Part shown: piece by piece, positions 38,664 through 47,625 of the stretch | Layout: each line of letters starts with the position of its first letter | How positions within the stretch are numbered: the first letter of the stretch is position 1 | DNA from: Rhodoblastus acidophilus | Lineage (GTDB): Bacteria; Pseudomonadota; Alphaproteobacteria; Rhizobiales; Beijerinckiaceae | Reading direction: 5' to 3' | Length of the DNA: 48,934 nucleotides | Assembly: GCF_025961575.1 (NCBI RefSeq) | Contig: NZ_JAOQNX010000036.1 | Span: 1 to 48,934, forward strand | Made by a program: the position numbers and the translations under genes | The notes under the pieces: generated by a model | Databases searched by the model: none | The model's input: the letters and a program-made list of their open reading frames with translations, nothing else | What the model was told of the DNA's origin: nothing

Positions 38664-38843
38664 TCAGCCGGCGCCCGGATCGGTTTCGAAACCGAATTCC
38701 ATTTCGTCCGGCAGCGCGCCGCAGCCGGGGCAGGCGTCCCAGTTGGTCAATTCGGGGCGGGCATGCGGGCCAGCCGGCGGGAACGCGGCGCGGCGCGGCT
38801 TGTCTTGCTCGGTTTCGGTGGTTTGGACGGGCGGCAGAGTCAT
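38664..38843 (-). CDS. Small CPxCG zinc-ribbon-like protein (59 aa)
   Basis: A 59-codon gene with GGAGG 5 bases before the ATG. The product has a Pro-rich, charged first half (MTLPPVQTTETEQDKPRRAA) and a conserved-looking second half with one CPxCG knuckle (NWDACPGCGALPDEMEFGF, C38 and C41). With one knuckle it may bind zinc as a dimer. It is divergent from recF. Function unknown. Confidence 0.65.
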   Translation of the reverse strand: MTLPPVQTTETEQDKPRRAAFPPAGPHARPELTNWDACPGCGALPDEMEFGFETDPGAG

Positions 38844-38997
38844 GCGGGCCTCCAGGACGTGGCGCGGGCGTGCTCAAATATGAGGCGCGACGCATTGGCA
38901 TTCGCGGTCTGTATACGCCTTCTTAACATTTCTGCAGCGTGACGCGATGTCGCAACGCGTGGTTTTCCCGGGCCGCGCGAGTCGCTACAACGCGCCC

Positions 38998-40176
38998 ATG
39001 ACATTTGCGGCCGACGATTCCCCTCCGCGCGCGCCAAAAGCGCGGCGCCTCGTGCTGGCCGATTTCCGCTGCTATGCCGCGCTCGACCTGAAAACCCAGG
39101 CCAAGCTGGTCGCGCTCTCGGGCGACAATGGCGCGGGAAAGACCAATCTTTTGGAGGCCTTGTCCCTGTTCGCGCAGGGGCGGGGCCTGCGCCGCGCCGA
39201 TCTCTCCGACATGGCGCGCGAGGGCGGAGCCGGCGGCTTTGCTGTTTCGCTCGAACTTGAAGGCGAGGCGGGCGGCCCCGTGCAAATGGGCGCAGGCCTC
39301 GAGCGGATCGAAGGCGTCGCGCAAAGAAAATTTCGCCTGGACCGCGAGCCCATCGGCTCCGCCAGGAATTTTTCGGACCATATCCGCATCGTCTGGCTGA
39401 CCCCGGCCATGGATGGGCTGTTCACCGGCCCGGCCGGCGACCGCCGCCGGTTCCTCGACCGTCTGGTTCTGGCGGTGGACAGCGAGCATGGCGCGCGGGT
39501 CAGCGGGTTGGAGCGGGCGCTGCGCAACCGCAACCGCCTGCTGGACGAGCGTTATTCCGAAAAAATCTGGCTCGACGCCGCCGAGCGCGAGATCGCCGAA
39601 CTCGCCATCGCCGTGGCCAGCGCCCGGCGCGAGACGGTCGAGCGCCTCGCCGCGCTGATCGCCGCGACCTCGGACGAAACCTCGCCCTTCCCCTGGGCCG
39701 AGATCGCGCTGGAGGGCGAAATCGACCGGCTCGTCGCAGAAAATCCGGCGCTGTCAGCCGAGGATTCGTATCGCGCGCTGCTGCGCGACAACCGCGCCCG
39801 CGACGCAGCCGCTGGCCGCACCCTGATCGGCCCGCAGGCCAGCGATTTGGCCGTGCGCCATGGTCCCAAAATGTGCGAGGCGCGGCGCGCCTCGACGGGC
39901 GAACAAAAGGCTTTGCTCGTCGGGCTGGTGCTCGCCCACGCCCGTCTCGTCGCGGCGATGAGCGGCATTGCGCCGCTGGTCCTGCTCGACGAGATCGCCG
40001 CGCATTTCGACCCATTGCGGCGGCGCGCTTTGTTCGACGCCCTCGACGCGCTCGGCGGCCAGATCTGGATGACCGGGGCGGATGCCGCGCTGTTCCACGA
40101 CCTGCTCGGCCGCGCCGACCTGTTTGAAGTCGCGAGCGGCCGGGTCTCCACCCTTTCGCGCGGGGAAAGCGCATGA
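38998..40176 (+). CDS. recF: DNA replication/repair protein RecF
   Basis: A 392-residue SMC-like ABC ATPase that loads RecA at single-strand gaps with RecO and RecR. Walker A is SGDNGAGKTNLLEALSLF, followed by VWLTPAMDGLFTGPAGDRRR then FLDRLV, the signature STGEQKALLVGLVLAHARL and Walker B PLVLLDEIAAHFD. I use the second ATG (MTFAADDS); an ATG 51 bases upstream is possible. It overlaps recQ by 4 bases (ATGA). dnaN lies far away in the window. Confidence 0.95.
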   Translation: MTFAADDSPPRAPKARRLVLADFRCYAALDLKTQAKLVALSGDNGAGKTNLLEALSLFAQGRGLRRADLSDMAREGGAGGFAVSLELEGEAGGPVQMGAGLERIEGVAQRKFRLDREPIGSARNFSDHIRIVWLTPAMDGLFTGPAGDRRRFLDRLVLAVDSEHGARVSGLERALRNRNRLLDERYSEKIWLDAAEREIAELAIAVASARRETVERLAALIAATSDETSPFPWAEIALEGEIDRLVAENPALSAEDSYRALLRDNRARDAAAGRTLIGPQASDLAVRHGPKMCEARRASTGEQKALLVGLVLAHARLVAAMSGIAPLVLLDEIAAHFDPLRRRALFDALDALGGQIWMTGADAALFHDLLGRADLFEVASGRVSTLSRGESA

Positions 40177-41987
40177 CAGATGTGTCCGCCGCCCGCCGGG
40201 CGCTGAAAAAAGTGTTCGGCTTCGACGATTTTCGCCCGGGGCAGGGGGAGATTGTCGAGGCGGTGCTGTCGGGCGCGCCGGTGCTCGCCGTCATGCCCAC
40301 CGGCTCCGGCAAGAGCCTGTGTTATCAATTGCCGGCGCTGATGAGCGACGGCCTGACCCTGGTCGTGTCGCCGCTGATCGCGCTGATGCGCGACCAGGTC
40401 GGGCAGATGCGGTCGCTCGGACTGCCCGCGGCGACGCTCAATTCGCAAAGCAGCGAGGAGGAGTCCAGCGAAACCTGGCGGCAAATCCGCGACGGTTCCC
40501 TCAAATTGCTGTTCGTGTCGCCGGAGCGGCTCGCCATGGACGGGCTGACGGAAGCCCTGTCTCGCGCAAAAATCAGCCGCGTCGCCGTGGACGAGGCCCA
40601 TTGCATCTGCGAATGGGGCCATGATTTCCGCCCGGAATATCGGCTGATCCGGCAGAGCGTGGAAAAGCTCGGCGCGGTCCAGGCCATCGCCTTCACCGCC
40701 ACGGCCGACGCCGCCATGCGCGCGGAAATCGCCGAACGGCTGTTCGACCGCGCGCCGAAAATTTTCCTGCATTCTTTCGACCGGCCCAATATTTCGCTGG
40801 CTTTCGCCGCCAAGGACCAGCCGCGCAAGCAATTGCTGCGTTTCCTCAATGCGCGGCGCGGACAGAGCGGCATCGTCTATTGCGCCTCGCGCGCGGGGAC
40901 CGAACGGCTGGCGGAATTTTTCGGCGAACAGGGGTTTGACACGCTCGCCTATCACGCCGGCATCGAGCAGGGGCGGCGCAACGCCAACCAGGATCGTTTT
41001 CTGCGCGACGATGGCGTCGTCGCCTTCGCCACCATCGCTTTCGGCATGGGGGTGAACAAGCCGGACGTGCGCTTCGTCGCCCATGCCGACATGCCGTCAT
41101 CGATTGAAAGCTATTACCAGGAGATCGGCCGCGCCGGCCGCGACGGCCTGCCCGCCGCCGCTTATTGCCTCTATGGCCTCGACGATATGGCGCTGCGCCG
41201 CCGCCAGATCGACGAAAAGGACCTTTCGGAGGAGCGCCGCCGCTTCGAGCACGAACGCTTTTCGGCTCTGGCCTCGTTGTGCGAGGCGGTCGCCTGCCGC
41301 CGACAACTGCTGCTCGCCCATTTCAACGAAAAGTCAGAGCCTTGCGGCGCCTGCGATTTTTGCCGGGGCGAAATTTTGACCCGGGACGGCACGGTCGAGG
41401 CGCAAAAGGCGCTCGCGGCCGTCTATCGCACCGGCCAGCGGTTCGGCCTGAATTATCTCTCCGACCTGCTGATCGGCACCGACAGCGAGGCTTTGCGCCG
41501 CAACCGCCATGACGAACTGAAAACCTTTGGCGTCGGCGCCGACCGCAGCAAGACCGAGTGGGCCTCCACCTTTCGGCAACTGTTCGCGGCCGGGGCGCTG
41601 CGCACGGCGAGCGCCGAACATGGCGGCTTCGCGCTGACCGAAAAGGGCGACGCCATTCTGCGCGGGCGCGAAAATTTTGTCTTGCGCGCGGACCCGCCGC
41701 GCGAGAAATCGTCGTCCAAGTCGGCTTTGCGCAAAGGCCGGGATTTCGAGGATGTCGCGAGCGGCGACGGCAAGGTGTTCGAAGCCTTGCGCAAACTGCG
41801 CCGCGAGTTGGCCAACGACCAGGGCATCGCCGCCTTCATGGTGTTCGCCGACCGCACGCTGCTGGAAATGGCGGAGCGCCGCCCGGCGACGTTGGACGAG
41901 CTGCGCGGCATCCACGGCGTCGGCGAACGCAAGATCGCGCTTTACGGCGACGCTTTTTTGGAGGCGATCGCGCAGGCCTCGGAGTGA
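40173..41987 (+). CDS. recQ: ATP-dependent DNA helicase RecQ
   Basis: A 604-residue 3'-5' helicase of the RecF recombination pathway. Walker A MPTGSGKSLCYQLP (43-49), DEAH box at 140-143 in VDEAHCICEWGHDFRPEYR, motif VI SYYQEIGRAGRDG, the zinc-binding Cys set CEAVACRR...CGACDFC, a winged helix and a C-terminal HRDC domain (ADRTLLEMAERRPATLDELR then GIHGVGERK). Length matches E. coli RecQ (609). The recF-recQ overlap fits a joint gap-repair function. Confidence 0.97.
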   Translation: MTDVSAARRALKKVFGFDDFRPGQGEIVEAVLSGAPVLAVMPTGSGKSLCYQLPALMSDGLTLVVSPLIALMRDQVGQMRSLGLPAATLNSQSSEEESSETWRQIRDGSLKLLFVSPERLAMDGLTEALSRAKISRVAVDEAHCICEWGHDFRPEYRLIRQSVEKLGAVQAIAFTATADAAMRAEIAERLFDRAPKIFLHSFDRPNISLAFAAKDQPRKQLLRFLNARRGQSGIVYCASRAGTERLAEFFGEQGFDTLAYHAGIEQGRRNANQDRFLRDDGVVAFATIAFGMGVNKPDVRFVAHADMPSSIESYYQEIGRAGRDGLPAAAYCLYGLDDMALRRRQIDEKDLSEERRRFEHERFSALASLCEAVACRRQLLLAHFNEKSEPCGACDFCRGEILTRDGTVEAQKALAAVYRTGQRFGLNYLSDLLIGTDSEALRRNRHDELKTFGVGADRSKTEWASTFRQLFAAGALRTASAEHGGFALTEKGDAILRGRENFVLRADPPREKSSSKSALRKGRDFEDVASGDGKVFEALRKLRRELANDQGIAAFMVFADRTLLEMAERRPATLDELRGIHGVGERKIALYGDAFLEAIAQASE

Positions 41988-42015
41988 AGCCGAAGCGGCG
42001 CCGCATCCTATGGCT

Positions 42016-42363
42016 TCAATTCACCCCGAACCGCCGGACTTCCCGGATCAAATCCGCGTCCTTGAACGGCTTTTCCACCACCGTGGCGCTGCGATGCGCC
42101 GGGGGGAGATTGTCCCGCCCATAAGCGGTGACGAATACGAACGGAACCTGTTTTTGCGCCAGGATTGCGGCGACATCGTCGATCCGTCCGCCGTCGATGT
42201 TCACATCGAGCAGCGCGCCGTCCACATCTTCGTTGCGCGCCAGCTGCATCGCCTCCTGCAGCGACCCAACCGGCCCGATCACCTCCACACCTTCGCCTTC
42301 AAGAACATGTTCGATATGAGCCGCGACGAAGAACTCGTCTTCGATCACCAGGATTCGCTGCAT
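42016..42363 (-). CDS. Single-domain response regulator
   Basis: A 115-residue receiver: E8-D9 acidic pocket (VIEDEFFVAAHIEHVLEGEG), phospho-acceptor D53 (ALLDVNIDGG), T in VFVTAYGRD and K in VVEKPFKD. It belongs to the type often paired with HWE kinases in Rhizobiales. An ATG 12 bases upstream is also available. It is divergent from the HWE kinase gene across about 210 bases. Confidence 0.9.
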   Translation of the reverse strand: MQRILVIEDEFFVAAHIEHVLEGEGVEVIGPVGSLQEAMQLARNEDVDGALLDVNIDGGRIDDVAAILAQKQVPFVFVTAYGRDNLPPAHRSATVVEKPFKDADLIREVRRFGVN

Positions 42364-42575
42364 CTGCCTCTTCATCCTCGCGCCAAAGGCGGCGCGCGGA
42401 AAGGGCGCGCGCGTCCAGACGAAGCAATGTATGCTTTTTTGCCGGCGTTTGAAACACTTGCGTCACAATTCTTCATCAATCGCCATCGGGCTGCATCCGA
42501 ATGGCCGTTTGCGCGTTGTTACGCTTTGTTCGTTCGGGCCGGCCGCGCGAACGCCGTGAACTGTGAAGGCTGGGA

Positions 42576-43616
42576 ATGACGGACAAAACGCCCGAACCCG
42601 CGGACGCGACCTTTTTCGTCGGCGAGGGCGACATGGCCGCGCTCAGGCGGGCGCTCGACCTCACCGTGGACCGTCTCAGCCTGGCGCTGGACAGCGCGCG
42701 CATGGGCAGCTGGGACTGGGATATCGACGCCGACACGCTCGAATGGACGCCAATGTGCAAGGCGATTTTCGGCATGGCCGAGGATGAGCCGATCAGCTAT
42801 GCCGCCTTCCTCGACCGCGTCCATCCCGACGACCGCGCGCCCGTCGACGCGCTGTGCCGCAATGTGCTCGATCCCGACATACGCGCGCTCTACGATGTCG
42901 AATTTCGCGCGATCTGGCCGGATGGCTCGGTGCGCTGGGTGCTGTCGCGCGGCCGCGCCTATTTTGTCGAGGGCAGGGCCATCCGCTTCATCGGCGCCGT
43001 CATCGACGTCACCGACCAGAAGGATTCCGAGGTTCGGCTGAGAAACCTGGTCCATGAGCTCGCCCATCGCGTGAAGAACACCCTGGCCGTGGTCCAGTCG
43101 ATCGCCGAGCAGACGTTTCGCGGCGGGACCGATGTGGCGGAGGTCCGCGACGCGCTGATGGGGCGGCTTCAGGCGCTCGCCGACACCCACACGCTGCTGT
43201 CGCAGGCGAACTGGCAGAGCGTCGATCTGGCCGCGCTGGTCGCGCGCGTCGCCGGACGGCTGGTCCCCGACGACGACGGGCGTTTCGCGGTCGCGGGACC
43301 GTCGGTCCAGCTGCGCCCGAAGGCGGCGCTGGCGCTGGGGCTGGTGCTGCACGAACTCGCCGGCAACGCCCTGCGCCATGGCGCCTGGACCGCGCCGCGC
43401 GGCAAAGTCGCTTGCCGCTGGAGCCGGATCGACGGGGCCGTGCAATTCGAGTGGAGCGAAACCGGCCTGGAGAACCTCACCCCGCCCACGCGAAAAGGGT
43501 TTGGCGCCCGGCTCATCACCCAGGCGGTCGCTTATGACGTCGCCGGAAAAGCCAGCCAGACCTGGCGGCCGGAGGGACTGCTTTATCTGCTGGTTCTGCC
43601 TTCGCAGAAGGCGTGA
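42576..43616 (+). CDS. PAS-domain HWE-family sensor histidine kinase
   Basis: A 346-residue cytoplasmic kinase. One PAS domain (about 35-150: ALDSARMGSWDWDIDADTLE, VHPDDRAPVDAL, AVIDVTDQKD) is followed by the HWE dimerisation/phosphoacceptor region with H164 in HELAHRVKNTLAVVQSIAEQ, the N-box LVLHELAGNALRHG and the WxE motif FEWSETG. The PAS fold resembles LOV-like PAS_3 domains but has no flavin Cys that I can see. It is flanked by two receiver genes on the opposite strand, likely partners. Confidence 0.92.
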   Translation: MTDKTPEPADATFFVGEGDMAALRRALDLTVDRLSLALDSARMGSWDWDIDADTLEWTPMCKAIFGMAEDEPISYAAFLDRVHPDDRAPVDALCRNVLDPDIRALYDVEFRAIWPDGSVRWVLSRGRAYFVEGRAIRFIGAVIDVTDQKDSEVRLRNLVHELAHRVKNTLAVVQSIAEQTFRGGTDVAEVRDALMGRLQALADTHTLLSQANWQSVDLAALVARVAGRLVPDDDGRFAVAGPSVQLRPKAALALGLVLHELAGNALRHGAWTAPRGKVACRWSRIDGAVQFEWSETGLENLTPPTRKGFGARLITQAVAYDVAGKASQTWRPEGLLYLLVLPSQKA

Positions 43617-43623
43617 CGGGCGC

Positions 43624-43983
43624 TCAAGGCTTCAAAAGCCGCGCCACGGCGTCGCGCAGCGCCTCGGGCTGATAGGGCTTGTTCAGCGACGGGCGATCCT
43701 TGAAATTTGGCGGCAGCGCGGAGGCGCTGGTGTAGCCGGTGGTGAAGACGAAGGGCACGCCGCCGCCCGCCAGCGCCTCGGCGACGGGTTCGATGGTCTC
43801 GCCGCCGAGATTGACGTCGAGAATGGCGGCGTCGATTTTTTCCGCGCCGACCAGTTTCAGCGCCGCCTGCACATTTGGCGCGGGACCGATGACCTCATAG
43901 CCGAAATCGCCGAGCATTTCCTCGAGCGCGAAGGCGACCAGGGCTTCATCCTCAACGATAAGAACTCGGGCTCGCGCGCTCAC
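43624..43983 (-). CDS. Single-domain response regulator
   Basis: A 119-residue receiver with ED pocket (VLIVEDEALVAFALEEMLGD), D56 (AILDVNLGG), T in FVFTTGYTS and K in SLNKPYQPEALRDAV. Closely similar in plan to the receiver at 42016-42363 and to the receiver of the phytochrome-like protein. It is convergent with the HWE kinase gene (7 bases apart) and downstream of arfB on the minus strand. Confidence 0.9.
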   Translation of the reverse strand: MSARARVLIVEDEALVAFALEEMLGDFGYEVIGPAPNVQAALKLVGAEKIDAAILDVNLGGETIEPVAEALAGGGVPFVFTTGYTSASALPPNFKDRPSLNKPYQPEALRDAVARLLKP

Positions 43984-43994
43984 GTTTCCTCCCT

Positions 43995-44417
43995 TCAGTC
44001 CCGATCGAGGACCGATTTGCGGCCCTGCTTGTGCAGAGACCGCGTCTTCTTGGCTTCGAGCCGCCGCTCCACCGATCCCTTGGTCGGCCGCGTCGGACGC
44101 CGCGCCGGCGGCGGCGGCTTGGCCGCCTCCCGCACCAATTCGGCAAGACGCTCAAGCGCATCGGCGCGATTAAGTTCCTGTGTGCGGAAGCGCTGCGCAT
44201 TGATCACGATCACGCCGTCCTTCGTCAAGCGCCGCCCGGCCAGCGCCATCGCATTGGCGCGCACCCGTTCGCTGAGCGCCGGGGAGGCCGCGATGTTCCA
44301 GCGCAGCTGGACGGCGGTCTCCACCTTGTTGACGTTCTGCCCGCCGGCGCCGGACGACCGCATGAACGACAGCGCGATCTCGCTGTCGTCGATGACAATG
44401 CGGCCGACCCTCAGCAT
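43995..44417 (-). CDS. arfB: Alternative ribosome-rescue factor ArfB (peptidyl-tRNA hydrolase)
   Basis: A 140-residue release-factor-like protein that frees stalled ribosomes. The catalytic GGQ is in SSGAGGQNVNKVET (25-27) and the basic C-terminal tail that enters the mRNA channel is present (RPTKGSVERRLEAKKTRS then LHKQGRKS). The ATG overlaps the tyrS stop by one base (TGATG), so translation is coupled. The start is fixed by this overlap. Confidence 0.95.
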   Translation of the reverse strand: MLRVGRIVIDDSEIALSFMRSSGAGGQNVNKVETAVQLRWNIAASPALSERVRANAMALAGRRLTKDGVIVINAQRFRTQELNRADALERLAELVREAAKPPPPARRPTRPTKGSVERRLEAKKTRSLHKQGRKSVLDRD

Positions 44418-45673
44418 CACTCCACCTTCAGCAGGACGTGCTTCTTCTTGCCCACGGAGAGCTTGGCAAAACCATCGACAAAGTCTTTTTCGCTGAGCGC
44501 ATAGCGCTCGTCGGTGAGCGCGGAATCGTTCAGGCGCAAGCCGCCGCCCTTGATCTGGCGGCGCGCCTCGCCGGTGGACGGGGTGAGCCCGGCCTTGACG
44601 AAGGCGGTGAGCACGCCGAGACCCGAGGCCACTTCCGCAGCGGCCACGGCCACGGTCGGCAGGCTGTCGGCCAGAACGCCCTCTTCAAAGGTTTTGCGTG
44701 CCGTCTCCGCCGCAAGTTCGGCGGCCTCGCGGCCATGGAGCAGCGCGGTGGCCTCGTTGGCCAGCACTTTCTTCGCTTCGTTGATCTCCGAGCCTTGCAG
44801 GGCGCCGAGCCGGGCGATCTCGTCCATCGGCAGGGTCGTGAACAGCTTTAGAAAACGCACGACATCGGCGTCCTCGGCGTTGCGCCAGTACTGCCAATAG
44901 TCATAGACGGGCAGCATGTCGGCGTTGAGCCAGACCGCGCCGGCGGCGGTCTTGCCCATTTTCGCGCCCGAGGCCGTGGTCAGCAGCGGCGAGGTCAGGG
45001 CGTAAAGCTGCGGCGTCCCCATGCGGCGTCCCAGGTCGAGGCCGGTGACGATATTGCCCCATTGGTCCGACCCGCCCATCTGCAGCACACAGCCGTAGCG
45101 CCGGTTCAGCTCGACGAAATCATAGGCCTGGAGGCACATATAGTTGAATTCGATGAAGGACAGCTCGTGCTCGCGCTCCAGCCGCAGTTTTACGGAGTCC
45201 ATCGCCAGCATGCGGTTGACGGAGAAATGTTTTCCGACGTCGCGCAGGAAATCGATGTAGTTGAGCGCCGTCAGCCATTCGGCGTTATCCGTCATCACCG
45301 CGTCGGTCTTGCCCGCGCCAAAGGTGAGGAATTTTTCGAAAACCTTCTTGATCGAATTCTTGTTGGAATCGATCTGCTCGATGGTGAGCATTTTGCGGCT
45401 TTCGTCCTTGCCGGAGGGGTCGCCGACCCGCGTCGTGCCGCCGCCCATCAGCGGGATCGGCTTGCCGCCGGTTTTTTGCAGCCAGTGCAGCATCATGATC
45501 GGCAGCATCGAGCCGACATGCAGCGAGGCGGCGGTGCAGTCGAAGCCGATATAGGCGATCAGGTCCCCGGACGCCGCCTTCTCGTCGAGGCCGGCGAGAT
45601 CGGAACACTGATGAATGAAGCCGCGCTCGGTGAGCACGCGCAAGAAATCGGATTTCGGCTGGAACTCGGACAT
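44417..45673 (-). CDS. tyrS: Tyrosyl-tRNA synthetase
   Basis: A 418-residue class I synthetase of the bacterial TyrRS type. HIGH-like motif [16 protein letters not shown] (52-55), the Tyr-binding [18 protein letters not shown] and [25 protein letters not shown]-like motif [13 protein letters not shown] and a C-terminal S4 RNA-binding domain ([17 protein letters not shown]). GAGGGGAAAA precedes the ATG. The frame upstream of [10 protein letters not shown] is not conserved. arfB follows in the same transcript. Confidence 0.98.
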   Translation of the reverse strand: MSEFQPKSDFLRVLTERGFIHQCSDLAGLDEKAASGDLIAYIGFDCTAASLHVGSMLPIMMLHWLQKTGGKPIPLMGGGTTRVGDPSGKDESRKMLTIEQIDSNKNSIKKVFEKFLTFGAGKTDAVMTDNAEWLTALNYIDFLRDVGKHFSVNRMLAMDSVKLRLEREHELSFIEFNYMCLQAYDFVELNRRYGCVLQMGGSDQWGNIVTGLDLGRRMGTPQLYALTSPLLTTASGAKMGKTAAGAVWLNADMLPVYDYWQYWRNAEDADVVRFLKLFTTLPMDEIARLGALQGSEINEAKKVLANEATALLHGREAAELAAETARKTFEEGVLADSLPTVAVAAAEVASGLGVLTAFVKAGLTPSTGEARRQIKGGGLRLNDSALTDERYALSEKDFVDGFAKLSVGKKKHVLLKVE

Positions 45674-45900
45674 TTTTCCCCTCGCTTGAGGCGAGGTTTT
45701 AGGGTTTTGGCGCGCGCGGCGCAAGCCGAGGCGCTGCGCGCCCCGCGGCGCGCACCCGCAGCTTCCCAGAGGTCGTGAGGCGCGATCGGAGGGATCCGTT
45801 TGGACGCGTTTGCATAAGTTTTCCCGTCGACAGAAGCTCAGGAATCCCTGACATTGGTCCACATTGAACTGGCTTCGCCGTATATTGGAGAGCGAAGAAG

Positions 45901-46932
45901 GTGAACCTGGAAGACATTTACCACTTGATGCGCAGCAGCCATGTGATGGCGCAAGGCATCGTGGACTCTATTGACGCGCCGCTCGTGGTCCTCGACTCAG
46001 CGTTCGTCGTGGTCTCTGCAAACCGCGCCTTCTATCGGCATTTCAAGGTTGATCGGCGGGAAACGTGCGGGCGGACCCTTATGGAGCTTGGGGACGGGCA
46101 ATGGGACTTGCCAGCGCTTCGGGACTTGTTGCAGGACGTGATGCCGAAATCACAGGCCATCCTGGGCTACGAGGTGACGCACGACTTCCCAGGCTTGGGC
46201 GTTCGCACCATGACCGTGTCAGCGCGGCGTCTGACGCACCCCGACGACACCAGCGCGAACATGCTCGTGGTCTTCGAAGACGTGACCGACGCGCGCGATG
46301 CGGCCCTGAAGGCCGACGTCTTGGCCGCGGAGTCGCGTCATAGGGTGAAGAACCTGCTCACGGTGGTGCAGGCCGTCGTGAGCCACACGCGCACGGCCGA
46401 CCGCTCGGCGGAAGAGTACAAGCAGATTCTTCTCGGTCGGGTTGCTGCGCTGGGCGAGGCCCAGGAGTTGTCGTTGTCGGATGGCGTCCAAGCCACGCTG
46501 GAACACCTCGTTGGAAAGGCTGCGCTCATGGTCGAGGACCGCGTCGTGCTCACGCCTGGCCCATCGGTCATCCTTGCTGACCACCAGGTTTTGCCTTTCA
46601 ACATGATCATCCATGAGATGTTCACCAACTCGCTCAAATATGGCGCGCTGTCGCAAGAGGGCGGCCGGGTGCGGATCCGTTGGGACGCGGAACAAGAGGA
46701 CGCAGACGTGGAAAGGGTGGCGGTGCGGCTTCTTTGGACCGAAGAGGGTGGTCCAAGTCCGAAACCAACGTCGACGCAGGGATTTGGAACACGGCTGATT
46801 CACCTGAGCGCGGCTCAGCTGGGCGGCGCTTCGGAGCATACGATTGGGCCTGAGGGGTGCCGGCTGCTGCTGACGTTCGCGGCGCTGAACAAACCCGACG
46901 AACCATCCTCGCCGGACGGCTCTCAGCCCTGA
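45901..46932 (+). CDS. PAS-domain HWE-family histidine kinase of foreign codon style
   Basis: A 343-residue soluble kinase. A PAS domain (about 15-130: [52 protein letters not shown]) is followed by the HWE motif with H147 ([20 protein letters not shown]), N-box [17 protein letters not shown] and WxE (LLWTEEGG). GTG start with GAAGAAG upstream. Codon choice (CGG, CTT, TTG, CAC, GAG) differs from neighbours that prefer CGC, CTC, CAT and GAA, suggesting later acquisition. No receiver gene is adjacent. Confidence 0.9.
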   Translation: MNLEDIYHLMRSSHVMAQGIVDSIDAPLVVLDSAFVVVSANRAFYRHFKVDRRETCGRTLMELGDGQWDLPALRDLLQDVMPKSQAILGYEVTHDFPGLGVRTMTVSARRLTHPDDTSANMLVVFEDVTDARDAALKADVLAAESRHRVKNLLTVVQAVVSHTRTADRSAEEYKQILLGRVAALGEAQELSLSDGVQATLEHLVGKAALMVEDRVVLTPGPSVILADHQVLPFNMIIHEMFTNSLKYGALSQEGGRVRIRWDAEQEDADVERVAVRLLWTEEGGPSPKPTSTQGFGTRLIHLSAAQLGGASEHTIGPEGCRLLLTFAALNKPDEPSSPDGSQP

Positions 46933-47083
46933 AACTCTGACAGCCCGTCTTGAGCATACAGGAGCCTGCCCCAAGCAGATTGACCCTGCCCGCCAATGTC
47001 GCGTGGCGGAGCATGATCGCTTGCCGCAAGCAAGACGCAAGCTTCACCCGACATGCTGCGAACCGCTTGCGCGCGGAGTGGCC

Positions 47084-47437
47084 ATGTTCGCAAAATTCTT
47101 GATTCTGACGACACTCGGGTTGCTCGCCCTAGGGGGCGCCGCGCAAGCCGGTTGCGTCACATGCGAAACCCGCGTTTATAAAGTGGTGGTGGTCAAAAAA
47201 TGCACGCCGTCGCGGGTGGTGCGCGTCCGCAAGCATCCGAGGCATCGTGTGCGCGTGCGCGCGGCCGCCCGCGTGATCTCCGCGCCTTTCGTCTACTGCC
47301 CCACCGGCTATGACGATCTCGGTTACGCCTGCGGCTATCCGATCCATGTGCCCCGGCCGTTTCCTTACGACAGTTCTTACGGAGTCGGCTTTCCCTTCGA
47401 TAATTCGATTGCGCCCGGCTTCACCTTCCGGCCTTAA
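47084..47437 (+). CDS. Small secreted basic protein (117 aa)
   Basis: Not recognised. Signal peptide MFAKFLILTTLGLLALGGAA ending QAG; then a Cys pair (GCVTCETR), a Lys/Arg/His-rich stretch (VVVVKKCTPSRVVRVRKHPR) and an aromatic, Gly/Pro-rich C-terminus (YGVGFPFDNSIAPGFTFRP). GGAG lies before the ATG. It is alone between the HWE kinase and tRNA-Thr. Such proteins are common in Rhizobiales envelopes, without known role. Confidence 0.7.
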   Translation: MFAKFLILTTLGLLALGGAAQAGCVTCETRVYKVVVVKKCTPSRVVRVRKHPRHRVRVRAAARVISAPFVYCPTGYDDLGYACGYPIHVPRPFPYDSSYGVGFPFDNSIAPGFTFRP

Positions 47438-47505
47438 GCATTTTCGAGCGAAGTGGATGCCGGCCGCCCGGAAAGCCGCAAGGCTTCGGGCCGATAGGGC
47501 TGATT

Positions 47506-47580
47506 TGGTGCCGGCGGAGAGGATCGAACTCCCGACCTTCGGTTTACAAAACCGCTGCACTACCGCTGTGCTACGCCGGC
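47506..47580 (-). tRNA. tRNA-Thr(TGT)
   Basis: Minus-strand cloverleaf: acceptor GCCGGCG / CGCCGGC, D-arm GCAC-AGCGGTA-GTGC, anticodon loop TTTGTAA (anticodon TGT at 47546-47548), T-arm GGGAG-TTCGATC-CTCTC, discriminator A and encoded CCA. The lower anticodon-stem pair (27-43) is a mismatch, otherwise the fold is complete. Confidence 0.96.
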
Positions 47581-47625
47581 CAAGGGCTCTCTGCTAACAA
47601 ACCCGCGCGAGCCGCGCAACCCGCG

